Shown in pieces: positions 46,665-55,975 of a stretch of DNA of 64,000 bases (its first letter is position 1; the number at the start of each line of letters is the position of its first letter). Below the pieces are notes generated by a model, which saw nothing but the letters and a program-made list of their open reading frames with translations, made no database searches and had not been told where the DNA came from. The stretch comes from Anabaena sp. UHCC 0204 (GTDB taxonomy: Bacteria > Cyanobacteriota > Cyanobacteriia > Cyanobacteriales > Nostocaceae): contig NZ_VIKW01000010.1 of assembly GCF_009711975.1 (NCBI RefSeq), positions 1 to 64,000 on the forward strand, written 5' to 3'. Made by a program: the position numbers and the translations under genes.

Positions 46665-48587
46665 TTATCCTTCAGTTTTCACAGTCAAAACCTGCGGAGG
46701 AGTAGAATCAGGAGGATACAAAAAATCAACCTGAACCCTTCTTTTTGTACCCCCCGCTAACCGCAACCTTACCAAAACTTCCCCAGGTTGTCCCCGACGC
46801 TGTACCAAATGCAGATAGCGCGTTTTTTCCCCACCATTATCATCCGTATAACGTACCCGCACAGTCCCCCGGAAAAATATTTGTTCCACTGGTGGCTTCA
46901 AAAACAACAATCTATCAGTACCACCTTCATCCTTAATAGGGGTTTGAATTGATACAGCCACAGTTCGGGTTTGACTACTAGAATTATATAAAGGTAACGT
47001 CAGATTATATTCTACACCGTAGTTACTATGGGCAAAATACGCCGTATCAGGATATCGTTTGAGCATGGACGCACTCTGTATTTGTCCAGTGCTAAGAGTA
47101 ATTAAATGTACCGTCCCTAAAGGATAAGAAATAGCCTTTCCCGGCTGAGGTAAAGTTAAATTAGTAACATTTGCATCATCTGTAATATTTGCTTCCCATT
47201 TTGTCCCCTGAGAAACACCAGCAACACGACTAAATACAGTTGGTTCTCTGGGAGGATCTAAAGGCGTAGGAATAGGGTCACGCTTTCCTGCTAAACTGCC
47301 ATTATCTAATAGCTGTAGCCATTCTACAATAGTTGGGGGGCGATCGCTCCTCTTTGCTAAATTTGCCATAAAAATCGGTTTATTGCTACTCAACCGCATC
47401 ATCACCGTGCGACCATGAGAAGAAGGTGCTTGAACCCCAATTGGTAAATTCGCTAAAATTTGACTTTCCCCTGGTTTTATCACCAATTTATCAGGAAATA
47501 CCTCTTGCTTAACCCCTCGCAAGACATCATTCATAGTCCGACTACCAGGACCAGCATAAACCGTACCTTGGGGATTATCTACCATATCCGGTAGATTAAT
47601 AAAAGGTGCTTCCCGTGACAGATAACTAGCAGCTTGTAAAACTTCCAAAGTCACCGCTTCATTACCTGGATTATGAACAATAATCCCCTGATAAACCGTC
47701 CGGTTTTGAGAAGTAGTTTCGGCTCGAACAATATGATGAGAAAACACATCAAATCTACCTTGAAAAAGATAATTTAAATGTGCTTCCTGGCTTTTTTTAC
47801 CAACAGGAGAAAAAGTAGAAAGTAAAATTCCATCAGTATCCACAAGTTCAGGACTATTACTATTAAAAGTAGGAATAGAATCTAAATTTCCTGGTAAAGC
47901 GCGTACCTCTTGGGGTTGTACTTCCACACCAGCAATATATTGAGGAGGGACAGCATAAATATTTAAAGCTCGACACATTAAAGCAGCAACTTCACCTCTA
48001 GTAGCTATTGCTTGAGGTTTTAACTTTTTGACATCAGGATAATTAACAACAATACTATTAATAGTTCCCGCAGCTATAGAACTTTGAGCATAATTAGGAA
48101 TTAAATTCGCATCTTCAAAATAACGTTGTAATATCTGCGCGGGGTTAGAGACAGAACCATAATTTTTTCCCCCAGCGACAACACCAATAATTTGCGCTCT
48201 CGGAATTGCTTGATTAGGTTGAAAAATATTTCCTGGATAACCAGAGAAAAAACCCTTTTGATAAGCAGAATTAATTGCTTTATATCCCCAATAATTAGGA
48301 GATACATCCTTAAATATTACCGCATTGCGTTTTATTGGTGCATTAGGAAAAGCATTCAACATTAAAACCGCAGCTTCCGCGCGGGTAACAATTGCATTAG
48401 GACGAAAATTACCATCAGGATAACCAGAAAGTAACCTCCTTTTTCCTAACTCTTGAATACAATCTTTACCCCAATAATTTTGAGTATCAGAAAAAGCCAA
48501 AACACGAACAGCAAAAAAACTTAAACCAACCACCAACAAACAACTTCTCAATAACATTCTTCCACACTGAAACTCTGGGGTATACAT
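46665..48587 (-). CDS. SLH-domain outer envelope protein with DUF3370
   Basis: 640 residues. The hydrophobic segment (about 11-31: MLLRSCLLVVGLSFFAVRVLA) is a signal peptide; the ATG at M11 is a possible start. Three SLH repeats follow (about 32-210: FSDTQNYWGKDCIQEL...SGYPDGNFRPN, FKDVSPNYWGYKAINSA, YFEDANLIPNYAQSSIAAG). The rest (about 220-640) is the cyanobacterial DUF3370 domain. SLH modules anchor proteins to the peptidoglycan or envelope. It lies 1 bp from the upstream Uma2 gene and interrupts the defence-type genes. Confidence 0.85.
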   Translation of the reverse strand: MYTPEFQCGRMLLRSCLLVVGLSFFAVRVLAFSDTQNYWGKDCIQELGKRRLLSGYPDGNFRPNAIVTRAEAAVLMLNAFPNAPIKRNAVIFKDVSPNYWGYKAINSAYQKGFFSGYPGNIFQPNQAIPRAQIIGVVAGGKNYGSVSNPAQILQRYFEDANLIPNYAQSSIAAGTINSIVVNYPDVKKLKPQAIATRGEVAALMCRALNIYAVPPQYIAGVEVQPQEVRALPGNLDSIPTFNSNSPELVDTDGILLSTFSPVGKKSQEAHLNYLFQGRFDVFSHHIVRAETTSQNRTVYQGIIVHNPGNEAVTLEVLQAASYLSREAPFINLPDMVDNPQGTVYAGPGSRTMNDVLRGVKQEVFPDKLVIKPGESQILANLPIGVQAPSSHGRTVMMRLSSNKPIFMANLAKRSDRPPTIVEWLQLLDNGSLAGKRDPIPTPLDPPREPTVFSRVAGVSQGTKWEANITDDANVTNLTLPQPGKAISYPLGTVHLITLSTGQIQSASMLKRYPDTAYFAHSNYGVEYNLTLPLYNSSSQTRTVAVSIQTPIKDEGGTDRLLFLKPPVEQIFFRGTVRVRYTDDNGGEKTRYLHLVQRRGQPGEVLVRLRLAGGTKRRVQVDFLYPPDSTPPQVLTVKTEG

Positions 48588-48588
48588 A

Positions 48589-49227
48589 TCAACTAAAAAT
48601 TCCTAACAACCAACGATTCACCTCACCATCATCTTGAGTTAAACTCTTCTGAATAGCTTCCTTAACAATAGCGATTTGCAAACCTGGTAAAACCTTTGAC
48701 TCCTCAATTCTTCTACTTCCTCCGTCAATAATTTCAAAAGCAATAATATCATGATTATTAGCATCCATTACCCAATATTCCTTTACACCCAAACGTTCAT
48801 AGAGTAACCGCTTAAAACCCAAATCATCATTAATAGAAGAAGCAGCAACTTCCACAACTAGAGTCGGTGCTGCTAAATCATTAATATTCACAGGAGAATT
48901 ATTCAAAGGAGGGAATTTTATTTTCTCACCAATATAAAAAGCTAAATCAGGTTGACATTCTCCTTCATTCATTCTGCGAAAACTGGTATTTACCCAACCT
49001 TTAATTTTAATATTTTTCAATGTCGCATAAAAATTCACAACATTGGCCACAACATTATTATTGTTTCCATGAATTGAACCAACAGGTGACATTTCTACCC
49101 TCATATAATTTTGATAAAAATAAAATCTTCCGTGCTGATAATCAGAATGTTCAGCAAATTCTAGAAACTCATCCCAACTTACCTTTACCCAACTATCAGT
49201 AACCAAACTCAAAGAACTAACAACCAT
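48589..49227 (-). CDS. Second Uma2-family (DUF820) protein
   Basis: 212 residues. It has the Uma2 fold elements SWDEFLEFAEHSDYQHGRFYFYQNYMRVEMSPVG, CQPDLAFYIG, APTLVVEVAASS and KRLLYERLGVKEYWVMD. It belongs to the longer subgroup with a C-terminal extension (QIAIVKEAIQKSLTQDDGEVNRWLLGIF). The catalytic D/E pattern is kept. Its stop adjoins the start of the SLH gene. Confidence 0.85.
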   Translation of the reverse strand: MVVSSLSLVTDSWVKVSWDEFLEFAEHSDYQHGRFYFYQNYMRVEMSPVGSIHGNNNNVVANVVNFYATLKNIKIKGWVNTSFRRMNEGECQPDLAFYIGEKIKFPPLNNSPVNINDLAAPTLVVEVAASSINDDLGFKRLLYERLGVKEYWVMDANNHDIIAFEIIDGGSRRIEESKVLPGLQIAIVKEAIQKSLTQDDGEVNRWLLGIFS

Positions 49228-49269
49228 TTCTTTCTTCCTTTGCGCCTTTGCGTCTTTGCGTGAGACATT

Positions 49270-51342
49270 CTAACCTCGTTCCACTTCCACAATTTCCGTA
49301 TATTCAAAACCATTCAAACTCTGTCGAACCAAAGAATATCTTTCCTTCCCCAACTCAATAAAATCCTGTTCACAATTAGGCTTAGAAGAATAATAAACCA
49401 AAACATATTCCTTCCCAATCTTATCAGCAATTTCCTCCTCAACCTCCACCCGCCATTGCGTCTTAGTCACCAAAACAATCAACTGATTTGCTAACTTAGG
49501 AATAGTTCTCGCAATGTGACGACGAGAATTAGCATCTAAACTCCCAAAAGGAGAATCCATAACAATTGGAAAAGTGCTACTATCAGGAACCATCATCATT
49601 TTCCGCTTCTCACTCCAGTCTCGCACCTTATCAATAATACTAGCGATAAAAGATAAACTGAGAACTTGATTTTCACCCGTCGAAGCTGCAACCGGTGCTT
49701 CAATTCCCGTCGTATTTTCCACCAAACTCAATTCATACTTTTCGCTAATTTTCGGAACATAAGGAGTAAAAGAAATATCCGAGAAAATTTCTTGTACTCG
49801 TTGTTCCAATTGCAGACGAAACTGATTTTCTTGACGATTTTTAACTTCTGATAATCGTTCAATAGCATCTTGAGTAGCATTAATCCGCCGCTGTGCTAAA
49901 GATTGTTTTTCTTCATTTTGTTTTTGCTTAGATATTTGTTTTATTAAAGCATCAATAGCCGTTTTTAGGTGAGAAACTTCCTGTTGATTTGCACCATGTT
50001 CTCGATTTAATTCATCAATTTTAGCTTCAATTTCATCAAGACGTTTTTGTAAACTACTAATTTCTTCATTGGGATCTTTTCGTAATTGTTCTTGAATAGT
50101 CGCTAATTCCAGTTCAACCTGATTGATATTTTCCCTTAACTGTTGAATTCGTACTTGTTCCCTATCTGCTTCTTCCCAAAAAGCAATTGCTTGTTTATCA
50201 ATTTCATCAACTTGCGCGCTCATTCTAATTGCGGTTTCTTCCACAGTCGAAGAACCTGCTTTTTTCATCAAATTCTTAACATGAAAATGAGTATGCGTTC
50301 CTTCCCTTAAATCTGCGCCACAAATACAACGTCCACTAGTAAGTAAATCATTCACAAATTCCCGTGAAATTCCCGCAGTCAATTCACCTTTTTGTTTTAA
50401 ATCTGTGAATATTTCTCGGAACTTAGTCGTAGTTTCTGACAACAGAACAGTATAACCCCGTGCGGAAATAACCTTTTTCAAATTCTCCCGTGTTTTCTTC
50501 AACTCTTCCCGTAAACTATCTCTTTGAGATTCTAAACTTTGCTTTCTTTCCTGTAATTCCTTCACCGCACTCAATTCTCGTAACTTATTACTAACTTCCT
50601 TTTTAAAAGTTTGTTGATATTCCAACTCTTGATTTATTTCCGTTTGACGTTTATTGATATTGTCAATTTCCAGTTCTTGTTTTTCTTGCTGAGTCAATAA
50701 CTGCTTAGTTTCCGCATCACCAATATGTTTTAACTCAGTTTCCAACGACTTCTTAGCATCCTTCAAGTGTTTAATAGAAAGTTCAATTACTTCCACACCT
50801 AAAAAAGTTCTAATTGCTTCAGAAATTTCCGCTTTATTATCAGAACGAACAATTTCCTCAATCCGTTCACCATCAAAGAAAAAATATTGATGCAAACTTG
50901 CTGGTAAAATCTGAGTAATAATTTCCTCCGCTTGCTGAAGAGGAAAATACCATTTTCCATCATCTCCAGCAACTTGAATTTTCAACTGAGTTTTCCCAGC
51001 TTCAATCACATCACTTTCATTTTTATAAACCCGACAACCACGAGTAGCACGATAACGATTACCTTCATGTTCCCAACCAACTTCCACCCAACATTCCACA
51101 GGTTGACTAGGTTGAGATTCGGAAATTGCACGTTTATTTACTAACTGTTCAGTTGACGCAAAAGCCGCACTAAACTTTTCATATAAAACCCAAGTAAAGG
51201 CATTCAAAATACTGGTTTTACCAGCGCCATTACTACCATAAATCATAGTAGTATTGCGAACATCTCCACCAGCTAAAATTATTTCTGGAGTTTTCCCATA
51301 AAAAGAACGAAAATTACATAATTTAATAGAAGTTAGCTTCAT
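49270..51342 (-). CDS. SMC/Rad50-like AAA ATPase, defence-associated
   Basis: 690 residues. Walker A IYGSNGAGKTSILNAFTWVLYEKF (about 35-58), FFFDGERIEEIVR, coiled coils (about 190-520) with a mid-point GRCICGADL (CxC, near 337) like a half zinc hook, signature STGENQVLSLSFIASII (near 554) and Walker B FPIVMDSPFGSLD (near 594). It resembles DndD and Rad50 but differs from the dndD in this island. Its ATG overlaps the stop of a 57-residue ORF (ATGA), so the two are coupled. Probably acts on DNA in defence or repair; the exact system is unknown to me. Confidence 0.82.
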   Translation of the reverse strand: MKLTSIKLCNFRSFYGKTPEIILAGGDVRNTTMIYGSNGAGKTSILNAFTWVLYEKFSAAFASTEQLVNKRAISESQPSQPVECWVEVGWEHEGNRYRATRGCRVYKNESDVIEAGKTQLKIQVAGDDGKWYFPLQQAEEIITQILPASLHQYFFFDGERIEEIVRSDNKAEISEAIRTFLGVEVIELSIKHLKDAKKSLETELKHIGDAETKQLLTQQEKQELEIDNINKRQTEINQELEYQQTFKKEVSNKLRELSAVKELQERKQSLESQRDSLREELKKTRENLKKVISARGYTVLLSETTTKFREIFTDLKQKGELTAGISREFVNDLLTSGRCICGADLREGTHTHFHVKNLMKKAGSSTVEETAIRMSAQVDEIDKQAIAFWEEADREQVRIQQLRENINQVELELATIQEQLRKDPNEEISSLQKRLDEIEAKIDELNREHGANQQEVSHLKTAIDALIKQISKQKQNEEKQSLAQRRINATQDAIERLSEVKNRQENQFRLQLEQRVQEIFSDISFTPYVPKISEKYELSLVENTTGIEAPVAASTGENQVLSLSFIASIIDKVRDWSEKRKMMMVPDSSTFPIVMDSPFGSLDANSRRHIARTIPKLANQLIVLVTKTQWRVEVEEEIADKIGKEYVLVYYSSKPNCEQDFIELGKERYSLVRQSLNGFEYTEIVEVERG

Positions 51343-51512
51343 TGCACCGCTTCCTTCACAATAGTGAGAATATCATCATTAATATGACCCTTACTCTTCC
51401 TATCTAATCTGCTTTTCTCCAATCTCCATACCTTCTCAATAATTTGCTTTACCTCCGGTGGTGCGCTGGTAATTGGTTCTTGAACATCATCAATATTTGC
51501 TTCTGGAATCAT
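51339..51512 (-). CDS. 57-residue partner of the SMC-like ATPase
   Basis: Starts MIPEANIDDVQEPITSAPPE and continues with a basic helical part (VKQIIEKVWRLEKSRLDRKSKG). Its TGA overlaps the ATPase start codon by four bases (ATGA), a classic sign of translational coupling. No family is recognised. It may be a subunit that loads or regulates the ATPase. Confidence 0.6.
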   Translation of the reverse strand: MIPEANIDDVQEPITSAPPEVKQIIEKVWRLEKSRLDRKSKGHINDDILTIVKEAVQ

Positions 51513-51901
51513 TTCAAAATAGCAATAGATTTATTTTCCATTTTAACCATTTCTGATACTATAAATATAACCTATACAAAAATTCTCTAAAACCTTCTTT
51601 TCTTCCTTCGCTTACTTCGCTTCTTCGTGGTTTATTTCTTCTTACATAAATACAAGTATAAATTTATATTTAAGTAGAAAAAAATTTCTTTTTTTAGAGA
51701 TTGGGGGGTTGACTTGCGCCGCTAGGGATGATATTCTGATAATGGTAATGCGTGCTTTCATAAAAATTTTATCTCCACTCCATTATATTAATATAGCACA
51801 TCGCCGGCGATGTTGCAAGCCAAACCCCGAAAAAAAATTCGCCCCAGACACAAAACTGAGAAATTGTGTAGAATTGCTGTGTGTAACGTTGAAGCTGGAT
51901 A
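51513..51901. other. 389-bp region upstream of uvrB
   Basis: Divergent region between the 57-residue ORF and uvrB. Contains a CTTCGCTTACTTCGCTTCTT repeat (about 51607-51626), AT-rich DNA, the putative uvrB promoter and a 165-nt leader. No cyanobacterial LexA box (AGTACN4GTACT type) was found by eye. Confidence 0.5.
51709..51737 (+). promoter_or_regulatory. Putative sigma-70-type promoter of uvrB
   Basis: TTGACT (51709-51714), a 17-bp spacer and TATTCT (51732-51737). Position and strand suit uvrB, about 165 bp upstream. Pattern match only. Confidence 0.35.
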
Positions 51902-53896
51902 ATGAATTTTAATTTACAAGCACCTTTTGTACCTACGGGTGATCAACCGCAAGCGATCGCTCAACTTTCTGCTAGTATTCAAAAAGGAAATCATTATCAA
52001 ACATTACTGGGTGCGACAGGAACAGGAAAGACATTTTCCATAGCCGCAGTCATAGAAAAAGTCGGTAAACCAACCCTAGTATTAGCACATAATAAAACAT
52101 TAGCAGCCCAGTTATGTAACGAACTGCGGGAGTTTTTTCCTAATAATGCAGTTGAGTATTTTGTCAGTTATTACGATTACTATCAACCCGAAGCATACCT
52201 ACCCGTTACTGATACTTATATAGAAAAAACATCAGCAATTAATGAAGAAATAGATATGTTACGACATTCCGCCACCCGTTCCTTATTTGAACGTCGGGAT
52301 GTGATTGTTGTCGCTTCAATTAGTTGTATTTATGGATTAGGAATGCCGGCGGAATACCTCAAAGCTGCAATTCGTTTACAACTGGGAATGGAAATTGATC
52401 CACGTCAAGTTCTACGGGATTTAACCGCAGTCCAATATACCCGCAACGACATCGAAATGGGGAGGGGGAAATTCCGAGTTCGGGGTGATGTTTTAGAAAT
52501 TTCTCCTGCTTACGAAGATAGAATTATTCGTGTAGAATTCTTTGGTGATGAAATTGATGCAATTAGATATGTAGATCCTGTTAGCGGTGAAATTCTCAAC
52601 AGTTTAGAAGCAGTAAATATCTACCCAGCCCGTCACTTTGTTACCCCCAAAGAAAGAGTAGAACTAGCTTGTGAAGATATAGCCACAGAATTAAAATACC
52701 AACAATCAACATTAGAATCAATGGGTAAATTAGTTGAAGCGCAACGCATTGATCAACGCACCCGTTATGATTTGGAAATGTTACGAGAGGTGGGATATTG
52801 TAACGGCGTAGAAAATTATTCCCGTCATTTAGCAGGAAGAGAAGCAGGAGAACCACCAGAATGTTTAGTTGATTATTTTCCTAAAGATTGGTTATTAGTT
52901 ATAGATGAATCTCATGTTAGTGTTCCCCAATTGCGAGGAATGTATAACGGAGATCAAGCTAGGAAAAAAGTATTAATAGATCATGGTTTTCGGCTTCCCA
53001 GTGCGGCGGATAATCGTCCTTTAAAAGCCGAAGAATTTTGGCAAAAAGTCAATCAATGTATTTTCGTTTCTGCGACTCCAGGAAATTGGGAATTAGAGAT
53101 TTCCGAAGAGAATATTATTGAACAAGTAATTCGACCAACGGGAGTAATTGACCCAGAAATATTTGTGCGTCCCACGGAAGGACAAATTGATGATTTATTA
53201 GGAGAAATAAAAGATCGAGTTGACCGTCAAGAAAGAACTTTAGTTACCACATTAACTAAACGCATGGCGGAAGATTTGACCGAATATTTAGAAGAAAGGG
53301 GAATTCGGATTAGATATCTGCATTCAGAAATTAATTCAATTCAAAGGATTGAAATATTACAAGATTTACGAAATGGTGTTTTTGATGTGTTAGTTGGTGT
53401 AAACCTCCTCAGAGAAGGTTTAGATTTACCCGAAGTTTCTTTAGTTGCAATTATGGACGCAGATAAAGAAGGATTTTTGCGAACTGAACGTTCTTTAATT
53501 CAAACTATCGGCCGGGCTGCGCGTCATGTTAGAGGAAAAGCAATTTTATATGCTGATAAACTAACAGGGAGTATGATTAAAGCCATTGATGAAACTGATA
53601 GAAGAAGGGGAATTCAAACTGCTTATAATAAACTGCATGGAATTACACCGCAACCAATTATTAAAAAGCAGAGTAATTCGATTTTATCATTTTTAGATGC
53701 TTCTCGGCGGTTAAATGCCACTGATTTAAAAATGGTTGATGAACATTTAGATGAATTATCTTTAGAAGATATTCCAGAGTTAATTACTTTGTTAGAGAAA
53801 CAGATGAAAGAAGCAGCGAAGAAGATGGAATTTGAAGATGCTGCAAAATTACGCGATCGCATTAAACATCTTCGAGATAAAATGTTAGGTAGATAA
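51902..53896 (+). CDS. uvrB: Excinuclease ABC subunit B
   Basis: 664 residues, full length. Walker [14 protein letters not shown] (about 38-50), DNA-binding beta-hairpin [34 protein letters not shown], helicase motif [30 protein letters not shown] and QTIGRAARH. The C-terminal UVR motif is [31 protein letters not shown]. It verifies damage and loads UvrC in nucleotide-excision repair. The last 40 bp recur at 55916-55955, which suggests its 3' end served as an integration site and was restored by the incoming DNA. Confidence 0.97.
   Translation: MNFNLQAPFVPTGDQPQAIAQLSASIQKGNHYQTLLGATGTGKTFSIAAVIEKVGKPTLVLAHNKTLAAQLCNELREFFPNNAVEYFVSYYDYYQPEAYLPVTDTYIEKTSAINEEIDMLRHSATRSLFERRDVIVVASISCIYGLGMPAEYLKAAIRLQLGMEIDPRQVLRDLTAVQYTRNDIEMGRGKFRVRGDVLEISPAYEDRIIRVEFFGDEIDAIRYVDPVSGEILNSLEAVNIYPARHFVTPKERVELACEDIATELKYQQSTLESMGKLVEAQRIDQRTRYDLEMLREVGYCNGVENYSRHLAGREAGEPPECLVDYFPKDWLLVIDESHVSVPQLRGMYNGDQARKKVLIDHGFRLPSAADNRPLKAEEFWQKVNQCIFVSATPGNWELEISEENIIEQVIRPTGVIDPEIFVRPTEGQIDDLLGEIKDRVDRQERTLVTTLTKRMAEDLTEYLEERGIRIRYLHSEINSIQRIEILQDLRNGVFDVLVGVNLLREGLDLPEVSLVAIMDADKEGFLRTERSLIQTIGRAARHVRGKAILYADKLTGSMIKAIDETDRRRGIQTAYNKLHGITPQPIIKKQSNSILSFLDASRRLNATDLKMVDEHLDELSLEDIPELITLLEKQMKEAAKKMEFEDAAKLRDRIKHLRDKMLGR
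53857..53896 (+). repeat. att-like direct repeat, copy 1 (3' end of uvrB)
   Basis: 40 bp from TCGCATTAAACATCT to the TAA of uvrB. 37 of 40 positions match 55916-55955. Codes for [12 protein letters not shown]-stop. Confidence 0.85.
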
Positions 53897-53909
53897 ACTA
53901 AATTTATAA

Positions 53910-54521
53910 TTAACGCCTTACTAACTTCTTTTGCATAGCAGCATCTTGAATAACATATTTATTGCTAGTAAACACCTGAATACCTGGAACAACACTATAA
54001 TCCATATCATCAGTAATAATCTTAACTGTTCCTGCTCCTGCTTTGCTAATAGCTTCAAGCATCAGCAAATCATAACCATCAACTGCTTGAGTGGTAAATC
54101 GGTTAATAGCAGCATCAGTTGTTGCGTCATCTACTGTTAAATCAATAGGAATTGCAATTTTTTTGATTCGTCGCCAAGTAAACTGAACTTCAGCGACTAC
54201 ATTAGCTCTTTCTGTTGGATAATCATGACGGTATTTCTTAAAGTGTAAATATCCATTAGATTGAACATAAATATCATATTCTGTTTTCTCAATAATATGA
54301 GCAAGTTCAGCTAAAGTGAGTCCAGAATAAGTAAGAGTAGCTCCATTTTGGCGTGTTTTGTTGATATAGTTGGGATAATCTGTAATTTGGTAACGTTTAG
54401 CCGTAAATGCAGCATTTGTATAAGTTTGCCAAAACCAGATGTTGGTATCTACAAAGAAAATGTCACTTTGCTGTGGTATGTCAGTTGTGATATCTATGAT
54501 ATCAGCTTGAATAATTGCCAT
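53910..54521 (-). CDS. PIN-like domain nuclease of the uvrB-linked cassette
   Basis: 203 residues. PIN acidic residues can be placed: Asp25 in FFVDTNIWFW, Glu72 in LTLAELAHI, Asp148/Asp151 in AVDGYDLLML and Asp171/Asp172 in KIITDDMDY. The full set suggests an active Mg-dependent RNase or nuclease, as in VapC-type toxins, though it is longer than VapC (~130-140). It starts 3 bp after the DUF4325 stop, so it is the last gene of a three-gene operon. As the probable effector it would be held in check by the two upstream proteins (inference). Confidence 0.78.
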   Translation of the reverse strand: MAIIQADIIDITTDIPQQSDIFFVDTNIWFWQTYTNAAFTAKRYQITDYPNYINKTRQNGATLTYSGLTLAELAHIIEKTEYDIYVQSNGYLHFKKYRHDYPTERANVVAEVQFTWRRIKKIAIPIDLTVDDATTDAAINRFTTQAVDGYDLLMLEAISKAGAGTVKIITDDMDYSVVPGIQVFTSNKYVIQDAAMQKKLVRR

Positions 54522-54524
54522 ACC

Positions 54525-54872
54525 TCAAAAACTTGCAGCCATATCTGTTATCACCGTATCCACAGCATTACGATATTTTTCATCAGAGTAATAACGTTTA
54601 GCTCTAGTCATTACGTGATTAATAACATCCCAACCATCAGCATTGAGAGAGGTAAATTCAAGTAATTGATTCAACTTTTCAGATGGAATATCTTTCAACA
54701 ATTGACCAAATGCAAAATTCACAAATGGAGATGCAAAAATCTTCACTCCTGCAAAATCTAATTCCACTGTTTCATCACTTAGTAAACATGGATGAATCTG
54801 ATCATATAACCTTTGTCCACCATCAGGAGTTATGGCATACTCACCAACTATATCGTAAACTTTATACATCAT
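54525..54872 (-). CDS. STAS-like DUF4325 protein
   Basis: 115 residues. The family pattern is clear: VYDIVGEYAITPDGGQRLYDQI, ETVELDFAGVKIFASPFVNFAFGQLLKDI and LNADGWDVINHVMTRAKRYYSD. DUF4325 has a STAS-like fold and is repeatedly found next to GHKL-ATPase proteins. By analogy with anti-sigma partner switching, it may be the kinase's target or binding partner. Two adjacent ATGs (54872, 54869). Sits 18 bp after the ATPase gene and 3 bp before the PIN gene. Confidence 0.82.
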   Translation of the reverse strand: MMYKVYDIVGEYAITPDGGQRLYDQIHPCLLSDETVELDFAGVKIFASPFVNFAFGQLLKDIPSEKLNQLLEFTSLNADGWDVINHVMTRAKRYYSDEKYRNAVDTVITDMAASF

Positions 54873-54890
54873 GTCCTTATCTCCCTCTCT

Positions 54891-55805
54891 CTAGAGCTTC
54901 AGCTTCTTGAGTTTAGGAACTTCTGAAGCTAAACAATAGTATTTTTCATCACATCGAAAAGCTATATTGACTAGCGTTCCTGAAAAGTTAGTACAAATGT
55001 TTTCGTATTTAACTCTATTATCCCCTATATTGACATAGCTGTCATTACTGAAAATCATCAGACTTCCATGATTTTTTTGGACAAATTCTTGTAGTATGTG
55101 TAAGCCTTCACCCTGTCGGACACCTTGCTGCTTGGTGCTATTTCCCGGCTCAAATGCCCACTTTAAAGCCTCAATAGATGTCATTGCTGCATTTTCGGGT
55201 AAAGTACGAACACTATTAGAAATACCAATCCCAAAGTCAACCACCGTTAACTGAAGAGTACCTGAAGTAGTGTAATGTTGACCGCAGCTAAATACACCTA
55301 TAGGAGAATTGCTATGTTCAAAGGCATTAAAGTATATTTCTACAACTTTACCTGCGATCGCATTCTGTAATCCAGAACTGATATTAACCCAACCTTTACC
55401 CAGCCATTTATATCCTAAGTAGTCAGCAATGGCTATAGGGTCGTGTTGAGTATCGCTTCGATAAGGTACGGAGTTACCATCCCAAGGTTTCTGATTGTAG
55501 CCAAAATCATAGAGGAATCCATTTTGAGCCAAATTCACACGGATTTTCTCTATAAGCGTATCCCATAGGAACTTGACCTTCCCACCCCTGTATTCAAATA
55601 GACGAACTATTCCGCCTAAAAAGGCAACGCCAATGTGTCCTAAGAATGTGCAATAGTGGAAATCAATTATCAATTCTAAGCAATCTTCAGGGAGTTGCAA
55701 TATCTCATACCAGTCTTTCAAAAGCATCTCTACATGGCGCGGATAGTCTCTTATTGTATCCACATACAAAACTGGTGGTTGATTTTCGGTAATTACTAAT
55801 GACAA
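54891..55805 (-). CDS. GHKL-type ATPase (histidine-kinase-like) of the uvrB-linked cassette
   Basis: 304 residues. The N-terminal half (about 1-150) is an unrecognised sensor-like or STAS-like part (LELIIDFHYCTFLGHIGVAFLGGIVRLF). The C-terminal half is an HATPase_c domain: N box VVEIYFNAFEHS, G1 VVDFGIGISNSV and G2 QGEGLHILQEFV. No phospho-acceptor His box is seen, so it is not a normal two-component kinase and looks more like an anti-sigma-type Ser/Thr kinase or ATP-gated switch. First gene of the operon; its promoter should be in 55806-55915. Confidence 0.8.
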   Translation of the reverse strand: MSLVITENQPPVLYVDTIRDYPRHVEMLLKDWYEILQLPEDCLELIIDFHYCTFLGHIGVAFLGGIVRLFEYRGGKVKFLWDTLIEKIRVNLAQNGFLYDFGYNQKPWDGNSVPYRSDTQHDPIAIADYLGYKWLGKGWVNISSGLQNAIAGKVVEIYFNAFEHSNSPIGVFSCGQHYTTSGTLQLTVVDFGIGISNSVRTLPENAAMTSIEALKWAFEPGNSTKQQGVRQGEGLHILQEFVQKNHGSLMIFSNDSYVNIGDNRVKYENICTNFSGTLVNIAFRCDEKYYCLASEVPKLKKLKL

Positions 55806-55915
55806 AACAACTCCAAATAATTATGATTCTCTAGAATTTTGACAATTAGAGCCAATAATACTAGATTTCACAACCTCATTGGTTATTTTTAGCTAGAGTA
55901 GTATATTTTTATCCT

Positions 55916-55955
55916 TCGCATTAAACATCTGCGAGATAAAATGTTAGGAAGATAG
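55916..55955 (+). repeat. att-like direct repeat, copy 2 (displaced uvrB 3' end)
   Basis: Matches 53857-53896 at 37/40 positions. The three differences are synonymous in the uvrB frame (CTT/CTG, GGT/GGA, TAA/TAG), so this looks like the original or a donor uvrB end and not a chance repeat. Confidence 0.85.
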
Positions 55956-55975
55956 ATAATATATATCAAAGGTGA

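Noticed and set aside
46028-49227. Uma2-SLH-Uma2 block considered as part of the defence system
   Set aside because: Uma2 genes are scattered by the dozen in cyanobacteria and the SLH protein is an envelope protein; no evidence ties them to the dnd genes beyond position.
51513-51901. LexA box searched for upstream of uvrB
   Set aside because: No AGTACN4GTACT-type palindrome was visible, so SOS-type control is not claimed.
51709-51912. 67-codon open frame before uvrB
   Set aside because: It overlaps the putative uvrB promoter and the uvrB start, has no recognisable protein character and looks like chance.
54891-55805. GHKL protein considered as a normal two-component histidine kinase
   Set aside because: No H-box or dimerisation helix with a phospho-acceptor His is seen, and no response regulator is adjacent.
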